From: JANOAR01 sp031411235
GTDB lineage: Bacteria; Verrucomicrobiota; Verrucomicrobiia; Verrucomicrobiales; Verrucomicrobiaceae
Length of the DNA stretch: 57,693 nt
NCBI GenBank assembly: GCA_031411235.1
Contig: JANOAR010000214.1
Coordinates: 1-57,693, forward strand
Direction: 5' to 3'
In this document: in pieces, positions 7,761 through 16,233 of the stretch
How the letters are laid out: every line of letters begins with the position of its first letter
Numbering within the stretch: the stretch's first letter is position 1
The notes under the pieces: generated by a model
Database searches by the model: none
What the model was told of the DNA's origin: nothing
The model's input: only the letters and a program-made list of their open reading frames with translations
Translations under genes and position numbers: made by a program

Positions 7761-7761
7761 C

Positions 7762-9201
7762 TCACGGCGCTTTGCCTTTGCCCTTGCCTTTTTTGCCATT
7801 GCCGCCCCAGGATTTTTCAGGGTCGTAGGCGGGGTTGGGCTCGGGCATTTGGGCTCCGGTTTCGCTGAGCCAGGTGTGTAATTTGTGGGTGAGCGCGGTG
7901 GCTTTTTCGCGGTTGGTATAGGCGAGGTTGTCGGCTTCACCGGGGTCGAGACGGGTGTTGTAGAGTTCGACGTGTTTGTCTTCGTGGAACTCAATGAGCC
8001 GCCAGTCGCCTTCGCGCACGGCGCTGTATGGAGTGGCACTGCCGGGGTGATAGTGCGGGTAGTGCCAGTAGATGGTGTCGCGCTTCAGGCTGCCCTGTTG
8101 GGTAAGCACAGGCACGAGGGATTCGCCGTCGGCTTTGTGGCCTGCGGCGTCGGCGGTGCGGGTCAGCTCTAGCAGGGTAGGGTAGTGGTCGCAGGAGATG
8201 ACGGGGGCATCGCAGAGGCTGCTGGCTTTTATTTTGCCGGGCCAGGCGATGATGAGCGGGATGTGAACGCCGCCGTCAAAGGCGCTGCCTTTGCCAAGGC
8301 GCGAGGGGCTGTTGTCGGTGGGGCCGACGCTCCAGCCGTTGGCGCTGACGGATTTGTTCAAGCCGCCATTGTCGCTGGTGAAGATGAAGATGGTGTTCTC
8401 GGCGAGGCCCAGTTCGCTGAGTTTGGCACGCATGGCACCGACGCAGTCATCGACGCTCTCGACGAGGGCGGCATACACGGGGTTGGTATGGCCACCGACG
8501 GCACGCTTGGCCTGGTATTTGGCGACGACATCGGGCTTGCCCATGATGGGGGTGTGGACGGCGTAGTGGGGCATGTAGATGAAGAAGGGCTTGGCCTTGT
8601 TGGCCTCGATGAAGTGGATGGCCTCTTGCCCGAGGCGGTCGGTGAGGAATTCTTTATTGGGGCCATCGGCGAGGGTTTCGATCTTGTAGGGCGAGAAGTA
8701 GCTGGGCGGTGAGCCACCAGCGGTGCCTGCGATGTTTTTGTCGAAACCCTGGGTCTCAGGGTAGAATTCGGGGCCACCGAGGTGCCACTTGCCGATGCTG
8801 GCGGTGGCGTAGCCCGTGCTGCGCAGGCGCTCGGCGAGGGTCTCTTCCTTCAGTGGCAGCCACTTCTGCCAGTCGGGGATTTTCAGCTTGGCATTGGGCC
8901 GCTGGTGCCCCGCGATCCAGTCGGTGATGTGCAGCCGCGCGGGGTACTTGCCCGTGAGGATGGCGGCGCGCGTGGGCGAGCAGACGGTGCAAGCGGAGTA
9001 GGCGCGGGTGAATCTCATGCCATCCTTGGCGAGCGAGTCGATGTGCGGCGTCTCGTAGTACTTGGAGCCGTAGCAGCCGAGGTCTGTCCAGCCCATGTCG
9101 TCGATGAGCATGAGGATGACGTTTGGCGGTCGGTCAGCGGCGTGTGTGGGTGTAGGTGAAACGAAGGCAAGGAGTGCAAGCAGAGCGAGGAGACGGGTCA
9201 T
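7762..9201 (-). CDS. Secreted sulfatase (type I, formylglycine-dependent)
   Basis: 479 residues from ATG 9201 (a GTG at 9234 would add 11). The N-terminus MTRLLALLALLAFV...THA is a signal peptide, so the enzyme is exported. The metal-binding IDDMGW Asp pair follows at 34-35. CSPTR at 74-78 is the type I sulfatase motif whose Cys is oxidised to formylglycine by FGE or anSME enzymes. Later H- and N-containing blocks (GKWHLGG, SDNGG) complete the active site. Sulfatases remove sulfate esters from polysaccharides and are abundant in Verrucomicrobiota that degrade algal or mucin glycans. The C-terminal tail is a Gly/Lys repeat (GKKGKGKGK), probably disordered. It converges on the site-2 protease gene with a 1-bp gap. 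Confidence 0.92.
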   Translation of the reverse strand: MTRLLALLALLAFVSPTPTHAADRPPNVILMLIDDMGWTDLGCYGSKYYETPHIDSLAKDGMRFTRAYSACTVCSPTRAAILTGKYPARLHITDWIAGHQRPNAKLKIPDWQKWLPLKEETLAERLRSTGYATASIGKWHLGGPEFYPETQGFDKNIAGTAGGSPPSYFSPYKIETLADGPNKEFLTDRLGQEAIHFIEANKAKPFFIYMPHYAVHTPIMGKPDVVAKYQAKRAVGGHTNPVYAALVESVDDCVGAMRAKLSELGLAENTIFIFTSDNGGLNKSVSANGWSVGPTDNSPSRLGKGSAFDGGVHIPLIIAWPGKIKASSLCDAPVISCDHYPTLLELTRTADAAGHKADGESLVPVLTQQGSLKRDTIYWHYPHYHPGSATPYSAVREGDWRLIEFHEDKHVELYNTRLDPGEADNLAYTNREKATALTHKLHTWLSETGAQMPEPNPAYDPEKSWGGNGKKGKGKGKAP

Positions 9202-9316
9202 GAGATGGCGTGGCGAAGGGTGAGCGCTAGTCACGTTGCGAGGGGCTGGGAGTTATCAGGCGAGTTGGGGAGCGCAGGCGAGGGGATACTCAGTTCCGTT
9301 GCTTGCACCGCTATCC

Positions 9317-10075
9317 CTATGACTCGCTTGCGGGCCGCTCGGGGTATAGGCCGAGCATTTGGCGGAGCATGGCGAGGGTGTTGCCGAGCTTGCCGCCGTA
9401 GGGGCGCTGCGGGTAGAGGAAGGACCATTCATTGCGTAGGCCGAGGGTGGCGAGTTGTGGCGCAGGGTGGATGAGCACGGCACTGCCGCCGAAGTGCAGT
9501 AGTGGTAGATCAGCAGCACTGTCGGAGTAGGCCCAGCAGTGGTCATTGCGGTCATCATCCGTGAGGTCGGCGACGCCGGGGACTTCGGCCTGCATGGCTT
9601 CGATTTTGACGCTGCGTTTGTTGTTCTCTGGGATGCTGGGATGCAGGGGGAAGGGGTCAAGCAGGCGCACTTTAGTGGCCACACAGTAGTCGAAGCCGAA
9701 GGCCTCGGCGATGGCTCGTGCGTAGAAGTCGGGGCTGGCGGTATTGAGCACGAGGACGCGGTCGGCTTCGCGGTGGCGCTCCAGTTCGGCCAGCAGCGAT
9801 GGGTAGGCCCAGGGGATGGCGCTCTTTTCGGCGAACTCATGGGCATAGTGGCTGAGGCGGCTCAGGGGCATGTGCCAGAGGTAGCTGTTGAAGGCTCGCT
9901 TGGCCCGCACGGTGGAGACGAGGCCCACCGCACGAAGCAAGGCGTAGGGCAGGAAGAAGAGATGCAAAAACACGCGCCAGGGCTCGCGGTGCAGCACGTA
10001 GTTGCAAAACAGCGCCTGGGTGTCGTGTGGGAGCAGGGTGTGGTCGAGATCAAAGAAGGCGAAGGCGCGGCGCAT
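9317..10075 (-). CDS. HAD superfamily hydrolase, subfamily IB (phosphoserine-phosphatase-like)
   Basis: 252 residues from ATG 10075, which puts the nucleophile motif FDLDHTLL at residues 8-15 (D9, D11), as usual for the family; a start at 10120 would add 15 residues. The second motif is the LVLNTASPDFY segment (Ser/Thr class II) and the acidic motif is YSDSAADLPLL. A helical cap insert carries the sequence FLHLFFLPYALLRAVG, which is hydrophobic. HAD-IB enzymes act on phosphomonoesters such as phosphoserine, histidinol phosphate or lysophospholipids; the substrate is not determined here. It is transcribed away from the tRNA-Leu gene. Confidence 0.85.
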   Translation of the reverse strand: MRRAFAFFDLDHTLLPHDTQALFCNYVLHREPWRVFLHLFFLPYALLRAVGLVSTVRAKRAFNSYLWHMPLSRLSHYAHEFAEKSAIPWAYPSLLAELERHREADRVLVLNTASPDFYARAIAEAFGFDYCVATKVRLLDPFPLHPSIPENNKRSVKIEAMQAEVPGVADLTDDDRNDHCWAYSDSAADLPLLHFGGSAVLIHPAPQLATLGLRNEWSFLYPQRPYGGKLGNTLAMLRQMLGLYPERPASES

Positions 10076-10188
10076 GGGGGAAGGGGATCGGTTGTCGGAG
10101 GTCGGAGCCACTGGCTTCATTCATCTTGAATTTCCGGTTGAACAATGTGGCAGGCGGTGGACTATCGCGGCCCGCGCCATCAGGCAAG

Positions 10189-10273
10189 GCTCACGTGGCG
10201 GAATTGGTAGACGCGCTAGATTCAGGTTCTAGTGAGTAACATCGTGGAGGTTCGAGTCCTCTCGTGAGCACCA
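10189..10273 (+). tRNA. tRNA-Leu (anticodon CAG)
   Basis: The acceptor arm GCTCACG pairs with CGTGAGC (10263-10269), followed by discriminator A and an encoded CCA. The D arm region GGCGGAATTGGTAGAC is typical of leucine tRNAs. The anticodon stem CTAGA/TCTAG encloses loop TTCAGGT, giving CAG. A long variable arm and the T arm GGTTCGAGTCC follow, as expected for a class II tRNA. No integrase or attachment duplication was seen next to it. Confidence 0.97.
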
Positions 10274-10337
10274 TCTAAACCCCCAGGTCGTTTGACCGGG
10301 GCCAACGCCCAAAGGATTACCAGAGGAGAGACTAGCG

Positions 10338-11021
10338 ATGCAGGATGCGGGATTTGTGAAGCAAGCGTTTGCCGGAATTGCGAGCCGTTATGTGCTCACC
10401 AATCATGTGCTGAGCATGGGTATCGATGTGCTGTGGCGCAGACGCACGGCTCGACTGGTGCAGAGCCTCACGCCGCAGTGGGTGCTGGATCTGGCCACGG
10501 GCAGTGGTGATCTCGCGCGAGCCGTGCAGGCTGCCTGCCCACAGGCGAAGGTGCTCGGCGGTGACTTCTCGCCACCGATGATGCTGGAGGCGCAGAAGCG
10601 TGGTTTCCATGCGCTGATCGCTGCCGATGCGCTGGCGCTGCCAGTGGTGGATGGGGCGGTGGATGTGGTGACGGTGGCCTTTGGCCTGCGCAACATGGCT
10701 TCCTGGCCCGCAGCCCTGGCCGAGATGTCACGTGTGCTGAGGCCCGGCGGGCACCTCGTGGTGCTGGATTTCTCGTTGCCCACGCTGCCGCTGCTGCGCC
10801 CTGCGTACGTGTTTTATCTGGAGCGTGTGATGCCCCGACTCGCGGGCCTACTGACCGGGAAGCGCGAGGCCTTTGAATACCTGTGCCGGTCGATCGAAGC
10901 CTTTCCCTCGGGCAAGGTGATGGAGCAGTTGATGCTGGCGAATGGCTTCGTCGAGGCGCGTTCGGAGCCTTTGTCATTGGGCATTGCGACGCTGTATGTG
11001 GCGCGGAAGGGCTGCCCGTAG
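10338..11021 (+). CDS. ubiE: Demethylmenaquinone/ubiquinone C-methyltransferase (UbiE/MenG)
   Basis: 227 residues, close to the usual length. The SAM-binding motif I is VLDLATGSGDLA (51-60), followed by GGDFSPPMM and FGLRN (115-119), the motif characteristic of UbiE/MenG. The RPGGHLVVLDFS strand and an EAFPSG segment near the C-terminus also match. It methylates the quinone ring in the last step of menaquinone synthesis, or the C-methylation step of ubiquinone synthesis; no other quinone gene is nearby to decide. The ATG at 10338 has a good purine-rich ribosome site, AGGAGAG, about 9 bp upstream, one of the few strong ones in this window. Confidence 0.9.
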   Translation: MQDAGFVKQAFAGIASRYVLTNHVLSMGIDVLWRRRTARLVQSLTPQWVLDLATGSGDLARAVQAACPQAKVLGGDFSPPMMLEAQKRGFHALIAADALALPVVDGAVDVVTVAFGLRNMASWPAALAEMSRVLRPGGHLVVLDFSLPTLPLLRPAYVFYLERVMPRLAGLLTGKREAFEYLCRSIEAFPSGKVMEQLMLANGFVEARSEPLSLGIATLYVARKGCP

Positions 11022-11099
11022 CCGCCTTCTTTTCGCGGTTGTCTCGCCCCTGTTCGCCTTTAATATCCGCGCCTCTTTTCCCGGCACTTTTTTATTTTT

Positions 11100-12191
11100 A
11101 TGGCCCACACAGACATGCGCATCCTCGTCACCGGCGGAGCTGGTTTCATCGGCTCCAACCTCGTTCATTACCTCCTCGGCCCTGCGGGTGTGGAGCGTGG
11201 GGTCACGGTGTCGAAGGTGATTAATCTCGATAAGCTCACCTACGCGGGCAATCCCTCCAACCTCGCTGCACTGGCCCATGACCCGCGCCATCTGCTCGTC
11301 GAAGGCGACATTCTTGACAGCGACCTCGTTGCGAAATTGCTGCGCGACCACGACATCAACGCCGTGATGCACCTCGCCGCCGAGAGCCATGTGGATCGCA
11401 GCATCGACGGCCCCGAGGCCTTCATCATGACCAACTTCGTCGGCACCTTCCGCCTGCTTGATGCCGCGCGCGCTTATTGGAAGGAACGCGTCGCCGCTGG
11501 CAAGGATGACTTCCGCTTCCTCCACATCTCCACCGATGAAGTCTATGGCTCGCTGAGCGCCACCGACCCCGCGTTCACCGAGACCACGCCCTACACGCCG
11601 AACAGCCCGTATTCCGCCAGCAAGGCCGGCAGCGACCACCTCGCCCGCGCCTACGTCCACACCTACCACATGCCCGTGGTGACGACGAATTGCTCGAACA
11701 ACTACGGCCCGTATCAGTTCCCCGAGAAGCTCATGCCGCTGATCATCAACAAGGTCATCAAAGGCGAAAAACTGCCCATCTACGGCGACGGCACCAACGT
11801 GCGCGACTGGCTCTATGTCGAAGACCACGCGCGCGGCCTCTTCCTCGCGCTGTGCAAAGGCGAAGTCGGCGAAGTCTATAACATCGGTGGCAAGTGCGAG
11901 ATGCAAAATATTGAAGTTGTCCGCGCCATCATCGACGCCGTGAACGCCGAGCGCCCCGAGCTGAAGCGCACCGCCGAAGACCTCATCACCTACGTCAAGG
12001 ATCGCCCCGGCCACGACCGCCGCTACGCCATCGACTGCTCCAAAATCGAGCGCGAACTCGGCTGGGAACCACAGGAAACCTTCGTCACTGGCTTGCAACG
12101 CACCGTGAAGTGGTACCTGGATAACGAAGCTTGGATGCAAGACATCGCCGATGGCAAGTATCAGATGCAGCGGCTGGGGACGGGGGTTTAG
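11100..12191 (+). CDS. rfbB: dTDP-glucose 4,6-dehydratase
   Basis: 363 residues of an extended short-chain dehydrogenase. The NAD-binding TGGAGFIG is at 11-18; the catalytic HISTDEVYG segment and the YSASK Tyr/Lys pair are present, and the C-terminus has the usual RPGHDRRYAID motif. It converts dTDP-glucose to dTDP-4-keto-6-deoxyglucose, the first committed step to dTDP-rhamnose and other deoxysugars. rfbA, rfbC and rfbD are not adjacent, so the remaining steps must be encoded elsewhere. The second Met (residue 6) is an alternative start. It is preceded by a pyrimidine-rich leader ending in a run of T and A instead of a clear Shine-Dalgarno. Confidence 0.93.
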   Translation: MAHTDMRILVTGGAGFIGSNLVHYLLGPAGVERGVTVSKVINLDKLTYAGNPSNLAALAHDPRHLLVEGDILDSDLVAKLLRDHDINAVMHLAAESHVDRSIDGPEAFIMTNFVGTFRLLDAARAYWKERVAAGKDDFRFLHISTDEVYGSLSATDPAFTETTPYTPNSPYSASKAGSDHLARAYVHTYHMPVVTTNCSNNYGPYQFPEKLMPLIINKVIKGEKLPIYGDGTNVRDWLYVEDHARGLFLALCKGEVGEVYNIGGKCEMQNIEVVRAIIDAVNAERPELKRTAEDLITYVKDRPGHDRRYAIDCSKIERELGWEPQETFVTGLQRTVKWYLDNEAWMQDIADGKYQMQRLGTGV

Positions 12192-12246
12192 CGGTGTGAT
12201 TGCGCGGCGCAATTAAGAGGATCCTATCCCACACGGTACACTTGCC

Positions 12247-12645
12247 ATGAAAAACCAAGCCAAGGAGAGGGCCAAGCTCGCCAAGAAACGCCTTCATCGG
12301 CTCCAACAAGATCGCCGCCGACGCATCGATTTGTTGGTTTCAAAGGGCATGATTCGAGATGCCTCCAACATCCCCGCTGATGCCATTCCGATTGATCCAA
12401 CGACCAGTCACAAAGCGCGTGTCTGGCATCCCGACCAGTTCTTTTACCAAGACATCGAGTTTAAGTGCGATGATTGCGGTCAACGAGAGACTTGGACAGC
12501 TGAGTCTCAGCAACAGTACTCCGAAGTGAAGAAGGCTACCTCCTACAAGGAGCCCAAGCATTGCTACCAATGCCGCCAAAGGCGTTTAAAGCAAAAAATC
12601 GCGAGCCGTTTGGCCGCTGGATTGCCTGCTAAACCAGAAAAATAA
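12247..12645 (+). CDS. Small zinc-ribbon protein (zf-trcl-like)
   Basis: 132 residues. A very basic N-terminal helix (residues 1-35, Lys/Arg-rich) is followed by a zinc ribbon with C74-x2-C77 and C106-x2-C109. The intervening FKCDDCGQRETWTAESQQQY and KHCYQCR elements resemble the small family annotated as probable zinc-ribbon domain (zf-trcl). The function of that family is not established; a nucleic-acid-binding role would fit the basic helix. It stands alone between rfbB and the nucleotidyltransferase pair. Confidence 0.8.
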   Translation: MKNQAKERAKLAKKRLHRLQQDRRRRIDLLVSKGMIRDASNIPADAIPIDPTTSHKARVWHPDQFFYQDIEFKCDDCGQRETWTAESQQQYSEVKKATSYKEPKHCYQCRQRRLKQKIASRLAAGLPAKPEK

Positions 12646-12812
12646 GACGACCTCGCCTGATGCAACACAACGTGCTAAGCTTGCTCCATGACAATCACTC
12701 TCAGCATCCCAGCCGAACTCAGCGGCGTGTGGACGAAGTCGAACAGCGCAATGATCGCGTAGTGATCGTCAAAGCCGTGTGTGGCCTCTATTTATCACCA
12801 TGCCTTCCCACC

Positions 12813-13091
12813 ATGCCAACCATCCACGATGACCCCGCCGCGCTGAAGGCACTCCAGGACGATATTTATCGCCAGAAGGTGCTGCGTGCCCGGGGGATGA
12901 CGGCTCTGGAGCGACTGGCCGAGGCTTTTGAGCTGACCAACAGCGTCTTTACGCGGATGCACGAGGGAGCCATGTGGCAGCTCGGCACCACCGATCCTGC
13001 CAAAGGTTGGATGGAGGTTCGTCGCCGCATGGACAGACTGGGCAAAGCCAATGATCATGGCATTTACACCACTGAAGCTCCAACAGCATGA
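12813..13091 (+). CDS. Small helical protein paired with a nucleotidyltransferase (module A)
   Basis: 92 residues from ATG 12813 (the open frame extends upstream, but a start there lacks support). It is alpha-helical with no membrane segment; a segment R-x-MT-x-x-E-R-L-x-x-A-F-E-L occupies residues ~28-42. A protein with a similar MT-x-x-x-RL-x-x-A-x-E-x-T pattern precedes the second nucleotidyltransferase at 18902-19153. Its stop overlaps the next start in ATGA (13088-13091), so the two are translationally coupled. A toxin-antitoxin-like or regulatory partnership is plausible by arrangement only; I know of no assigned function. Confidence 0.75.
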   Translation: MPTIHDDPAALKALQDDIYRQKVLRARGMTALERLAEAFELTNSVFTRMHEGAMWQLGTTDPAKGWMEVRRRMDRLGKANDHGIYTTEAPTA

Positions 13092-13651
13092 GCATTGAAG
13101 AGCTTGCCGCCGTCGTCGTTGCTGCTTGCGAGGCAGAAGGCGTCGAGCACATGGTCACTGGAGCATTTGCCACCAGCTACTATGGCATCCCTCGCTCGAC
13201 CAAAGATGTCGATGTGGTACTCAGCGTGAGTGGTGGCTCGGCTCTCAGCCGCGTCGTGGCCCGTCTTCAGGTCGATGTGGAATTCGACCCGCAGATACAA
13301 TTCGACACCCTCACTTGGGGACGGCGGCAGGTTGGCGTATCGAAACACACTACACCGCTCAAGGTGGAGCTGTTTGAACTCTTCGACGACCCTTTTGTGC
13401 AGGAGCAGTTCGCTCGGCGTCGGCAGCTCTTCTCACCCTCAATGAAGCGCATCGCTTGGCTGCCCAGCCCCGAGGATGTGATTGTCCAAAAGTTGCGCTG
13501 GGGGCGAGCCAAAGATCTCATTGATGCTCACGACGTGCTCGCCGTCCAAGGCCCCGAGACGCTGGACATGGCCTACATCGAAGGTTGGTGCGCGCGGCAT
13601 GGCACAACAGCAAGGCTGCAAGCAGCTCTAGATTCCATTCCGCCGATGTGA
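13088..13651 (+). CDS. Nucleotidyltransferase-fold protein (AbiEii/MNT-like; module A)
   Basis: 187 residues. The fold signature is TGAFATSYYGIPRSTKDVDV (residues 24-43): a G-[AS] turn followed by the paired acidic residues D40 and D42 of the pol-beta-like nucleotidyltransferase superfamily. A later K-x-x-(W/R)-x-R-x-KD-x-x-D segment (VQKLRWGRAKDLIDAHD) is typical of AbiEii/DUF-type members. Such enzymes transfer nucleotides to proteins or RNA, and several are toxins paired with small or regulatory proteins. The 4-bp overlap with the small helical gene upstream suggests one two-gene unit. The acidic pair is retained, so the enzyme is probably active. The target is unknown. Confidence 0.82.
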   Translation: MSIEELAAVVVAACEAEGVEHMVTGAFATSYYGIPRSTKDVDVVLSVSGGSALSRVVARLQVDVEFDPQIQFDTLTWGRRQVGVSKHTTPLKVELFELFDDPFVQEQFARRRQLFSPSMKRIAWLPSPEDVIVQKLRWGRAKDLIDAHDVLAVQGPETLDMAYIEGWCARHGTTARLQAALDSIPPM

Positions 13652-13793
13652 GGCATGACTGGGGCTTGGTCTCTACACTTTTGGTGTTAAGAAATTCGCA
13701 AGGCAATGAGGCACTGCGAACAACGCGCAAAGCACACTTTTAGCTTCCGCTCCTCAGTTGTGTCTGAAAGGATGGGCGTTCCCACTCACTCCC

Positions 13794-14825
13794 ATGAAAC
13801 TCCCCTCCTCCACGTTGTGCCTCGCCATTTCCGCGATGCTGCCACTTGCCTCCCACGCCGATGATTTCGCTGATGCGCCCTTTTCATTGCGGTTCCCCTC
13901 CGCCTTTAGCCATCTGAGCTTCTATGGCGATGTGGCATCCCTCAGCGGTGCATCGGCAGCGAGCAAATGGGAGTCGTCGCCGAATCCGGCGAACAAGGCC
14001 TGGAGTTTCCAGGAGGACTTCGATTGGCGGGGTAGTGTGCAGTACAGCAATGTGGCCTTCGACAATGACACGCAGTTGCATTTCATCTCGGAGACTGCGG
14101 CGTTCGATGCGGGTGAACTCGGTGTCATTCGAGTCGGCTTGCTGCAAGTGACGAGCAATGATGAGCCCGTGCGCGGTGCGGTGCCACTGCCGTTTGAGTT
14201 CGATCTCAATGGCGTGCAACTGAGCTGGGGGAAGCGATTGACGGATACCTTCGCGCTGGGTGCGGATGTGAATTTCACGCGTAGCGAGACGGCCTTTAAG
14301 CTGCCCTCATTCGACCTCGCCAATACCGAAAAAGATGCCTGGGGCTATCGCCTCGGGGCGCTATGGAAGCCCGCCGACAAGTGGTTTCTCGGCCTCTATG
14401 GCGACTACGTGCGTGGTGCTGCCGATACCGCGCTGAAGCTGCCCACGCCTCTGGGATTGGCGCAATTGCAGACGAGTGAGACGGTGCAGCAGTGGCTGGT
14501 GCATCCCGGTATCGCCTATGAGTTCGCTGAAAATGCGATGTTCCACGCGGACTACGAGGCGGGTTGGGTATTCAACGATGCCACGACGCTGCGGGTGCAA
14601 CGCGTGGCGGTGGGCACGGATATTCCTTTGGCGAAGTTCCTCTTTCTCCGTGTTGGGGCGGCGGTGGACTCGCATAGCAATGTGTCCTGGAGCACGGGCA
14701 TCGGCTTCTACCCGAGCAAGCATTTGTTCATCGACTTGGGCTTCCAAAACGACTCCTTCCCCGAGTTGAAGCAGGAGTTTGGGCGCTCACGCACGCTGAA
14801 TGCTTCGGTGTGTGTGCAGTGGTGA
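13794..14825 (+). CDS. Probable outer-membrane beta-barrel protein
   Basis: 343 residues from ATG 13794. A signal peptide MKLPSSTLCLAISAMLPLASHA precedes the mature part. The rest is a succession of alternating hydrophobic/polar strands with many aromatic residues (LSFYGDV, WGYRLGALWKP, WFLGLYGDYVRG), ending in the aromatic-terminated strand ASVCVQW, as expected for BamA-inserted barrels. It could be a porin-like or fatty-acid-transport-like protein, but I cannot assign a transported substrate. It converges on tadA with a 7-bp gap, leaving no room for independent terminators, and lies alone on its strand. Confidence 0.75.
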   Translation: MKLPSSTLCLAISAMLPLASHADDFADAPFSLRFPSAFSHLSFYGDVASLSGASAASKWESSPNPANKAWSFQEDFDWRGSVQYSNVAFDNDTQLHFISETAAFDAGELGVIRVGLLQVTSNDEPVRGAVPLPFEFDLNGVQLSWGKRLTDTFALGADVNFTRSETAFKLPSFDLANTEKDAWGYRLGALWKPADKWFLGLYGDYVRGAADTALKLPTPLGLAQLQTSETVQQWLVHPGIAYEFAENAMFHADYEAGWVFNDATTLRVQRVAVGTDIPLAKFLFLRVGAAVDSHSNVSWSTGIGFYPSKHLFIDLGFQNDSFPELKQEFGRSRTLNASVCVQW

Positions 14826-14832
14826 TCCGTAA

Positions 14833-15375
14833 TCACCCCGCGCCGAATAGGCGAGGCGACACGTCGATGGCGGTGAGGCCTTTGGTATGGGTTTCACCCG
14901 CTGCGCGGCGAGCGCGGGCTTCGACGAAGAAGCTTTTCAATAGGCGCACGCTCTCATCGCTGAGTACGCCGGGGGTGATCTCGCACTGATGGTTTAAATT
15001 CGGCGCTTGCAGCAGATTCCAGAAGCCGCCTGCGGCTCCGCCTTTTACATCGGGGCAACCAAAGATGACGCGGCGGATGCGGCAGTGCATGATGGCTCCG
15101 GCGCACATGGGGCAGGGCTCTTTCGTCACGTAAAGATCGCAGTCGGTGAGCCGCCAGTTTTCCATGGCGCTCTGGGCTTGCGTGAGCGCGAGCATCTCGG
15201 CATGGGCGGTGGCGTCTTGCAGCGTCTCGACTTGGTTCCAAGCCCGGCCAATGATCTCGCCGCCATGCACGATGATCGCGCCGATGGGTACCTCGTCTTG
15301 GCGTCCGGCTTTGCTGGCTTGGCGCAGGGCCTCGCGCATGAAGTGCTCGTCAGAGCTGGTGTCGATGATGTCCAT
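14833..15375 (-). CDS. tadA: tRNA-specific adenosine deaminase TadA
   Basis: 180 residues from the ATG at 15375; a start at 15411 would read through a repeat array. The cytidine/deoxycytidylate deaminase zinc site is intact: H58-A59-E60 in TAHAEM and P-C88-P-M-C91 in KEPCPMCAG. The family converts A34 to inosine in tRNA-Arg(ACG), which is essential in most bacteria. The C-terminal ~25 residues beyond the core (RAAGETHTKGL...) are of uncertain role. A guanine deaminase, which has a similar core, is less likely given the length and the VPIGAIIV context. It is divergent from rpe, across a short spacer filled with heptad repeats. Confidence 0.88.
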   Translation of the reverse strand: MDIIDTSSDEHFMREALRQASKAGRQDEVPIGAIIVHGGEIIGRAWNQVETLQDATAHAEMLALTQAQSAMENWRLTDCDLYVTKEPCPMCAGAIMHCRIRRVIFGCPDVKGGAAGGFWNLLQAPNLNHQCEITPGVLSDESVRLLKSFFVEARARRAAGETHTKGLTAIDVSPRLFGAG

Positions 15376-15377
15376 GA

Positions 15378-15405
15378 AGGAAGGAATAATTATGAATGAT
15401 GAATG
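15378..15405 (-). repeat. Heptad repeat array immediately upstream of tadA
   Basis: Four 7-bp units on the minus strand, CATTCAT, CATTCAT, AATTATT, CCTTCCT, then TC and the tadA ATG. The repeats occupy the place of a Shine-Dalgarno site. The inverted arm at 15414-15441 does the same for rpe. Confidence 0.75.
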
Positions 15406-15413
15406 GATCACTC

Positions 15414-15441
15414 ATAATTCATCATTCATCATTCTGAATTC
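15414..15441 (+). repeat. Heptad repeat array immediately upstream of rpe
   Basis: Four 7-bp units on the plus strand, ATAATTC, ATCATTC, ATCATTC, TGAATTC, followed by AAATT and the rpe ATG at 15447. With 15378-15405 it makes an inverted repeat between divergent genes. Confidence 0.75.
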
Positions 15442-15446
15442 AAATT

Positions 15447-16121
15447 ATGACCTGCCACACTCCGTTGATCCTCCCCTCCATCCTGGCTGCCGACTGGAGC
15501 CGTATCGCCCATGAAGTGCAGCGTGCCGAGGATGCCGGGGCGACGTGGCTGCATGTGGATGTGATGGATGGAAACTTCGTCGATAACATAAGCTTCGGCC
15601 CGCAGATGGTGCAGACGATTCGCCAATGCACTGAGATGGTGCTGGATGTGCATCTGATGATTCATCGCCCGGATCATTATTTGGAGCGCTTCATCAAGGC
15701 AGGGGCGAGCAGCATCACGATCCACACCGAGGCGCGTTATGATTCGTCCGTGGCGGAGACGTTGGCTCGTATCAAAGCAGCGGGCCTGGGCGTTGGCGTG
15801 GCGATCAATCCGGCAACACCTTTTGAGGCGGCGCTGCCTTATTTGCACATGGTGGATTTATTGCTGGTGATGACGGTGGTGCCTGGCTTCGGCGGGCAGC
15901 CGTTTATGGAAAAGGAGACGATGCCCAAGCTGGATGCCGCGTGCGCCTACCGCGAGCAGCATGGTCTGGGCTACCACATTCAAGTGGATGGCGGCATCTA
16001 CACGCACACGGCTCCCATTGCGCGTCGGCATGGGGCGAATCTCCTGGTCTGTGGCACGTCGGCCTTTGGGCACGCGGATATGACGGCGGCGGTGGCAGAG
16101 TTGCGCGTGGCGGCGCAGTAG
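15447..16121 (+). CDS. rpe: Ribulose-phosphate 3-epimerase
   Basis: 224 residues, the usual length. The TIM-barrel motifs are in order: PSILAADW, HVDVMDGNFV (catalytic Asp and metal His), LDVHLMI, VPGFGGQPF and the phosphate-binding VDGGI. It interconverts ribulose 5-phosphate and xylulose 5-phosphate in the pentose phosphate pathway. It is a single gene here, divergent from tadA. The start is fixed by the heptad array that ends 5 bp before ATG and by the match of the N-terminus to the family. Confidence 0.94.
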   Translation: MTCHTPLILPSILAADWSRIAHEVQRAEDAGATWLHVDVMDGNFVDNISFGPQMVQTIRQCTEMVLDVHLMIHRPDHYLERFIKAGASSITIHTEARYDSSVAETLARIKAAGLGVGVAINPATPFEAALPYLHMVDLLLVMTVVPGFGGQPFMEKETMPKLDAACAYREQHGLGYHIQVDGGIYTHTAPIARRHGANLLVCGTSAFGHADMTAAVAELRVAAQ

Positions 16122-16178
16122 TTGTCGCCCCAGTCTTTGGTTGAACGGGCGGTGGTGTTGGCTAGCTACGGCCATTGA

Positions 16179-16195
16179 CTGGCACGACACTTGCG
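16179..16195 (+). promoter_or_regulatory. Consensus sigma-54 (-24/-12) promoter
   Basis: The sequence CTGGCACGACACTTGCG matches YTGGCACG-N4-TTGC. The invariant GG (16181-16182) and GC (16193-16194) are separated by the required 10 bp. Transcription would start about 12 bp further on, leaving a leader of roughly 25-30 nt before the opgG ATG at 16234. Sigma-54 promoters need an ATP-driven enhancer-binding protein; none is encoded in this window. Confidence 0.75.
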
Positions 16196-16233
16196 CCATC
16201 ATCGCCAGCCCGTCCCTCCTCCAAGCCTAGCCT

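Noticed and set aside
10189..10273. tRNA-Leu as an integration site
   Set aside because: No integrase gene and no duplicated tRNA 3' end were found nearby.
10974..12212. 412-codon minus-strand ORF over rfbB
   Set aside because: Shadow of the rfbB gene; the plus strand has all the catalytic motifs.
12199..12213. ATTGCGC-G-GCGCAAT palindrome after rfbB
   Set aside because: The loop is too short for a stable hairpin of the full length and there is no T-run; it may be chance.
12688..12762. Short ORF beginning MTITLSIPAEL, antitoxin-like
   Set aside because: Only 24 codons and no clear continuation; a downstream frame might be a degenerate remainder, but the evidence is too weak.
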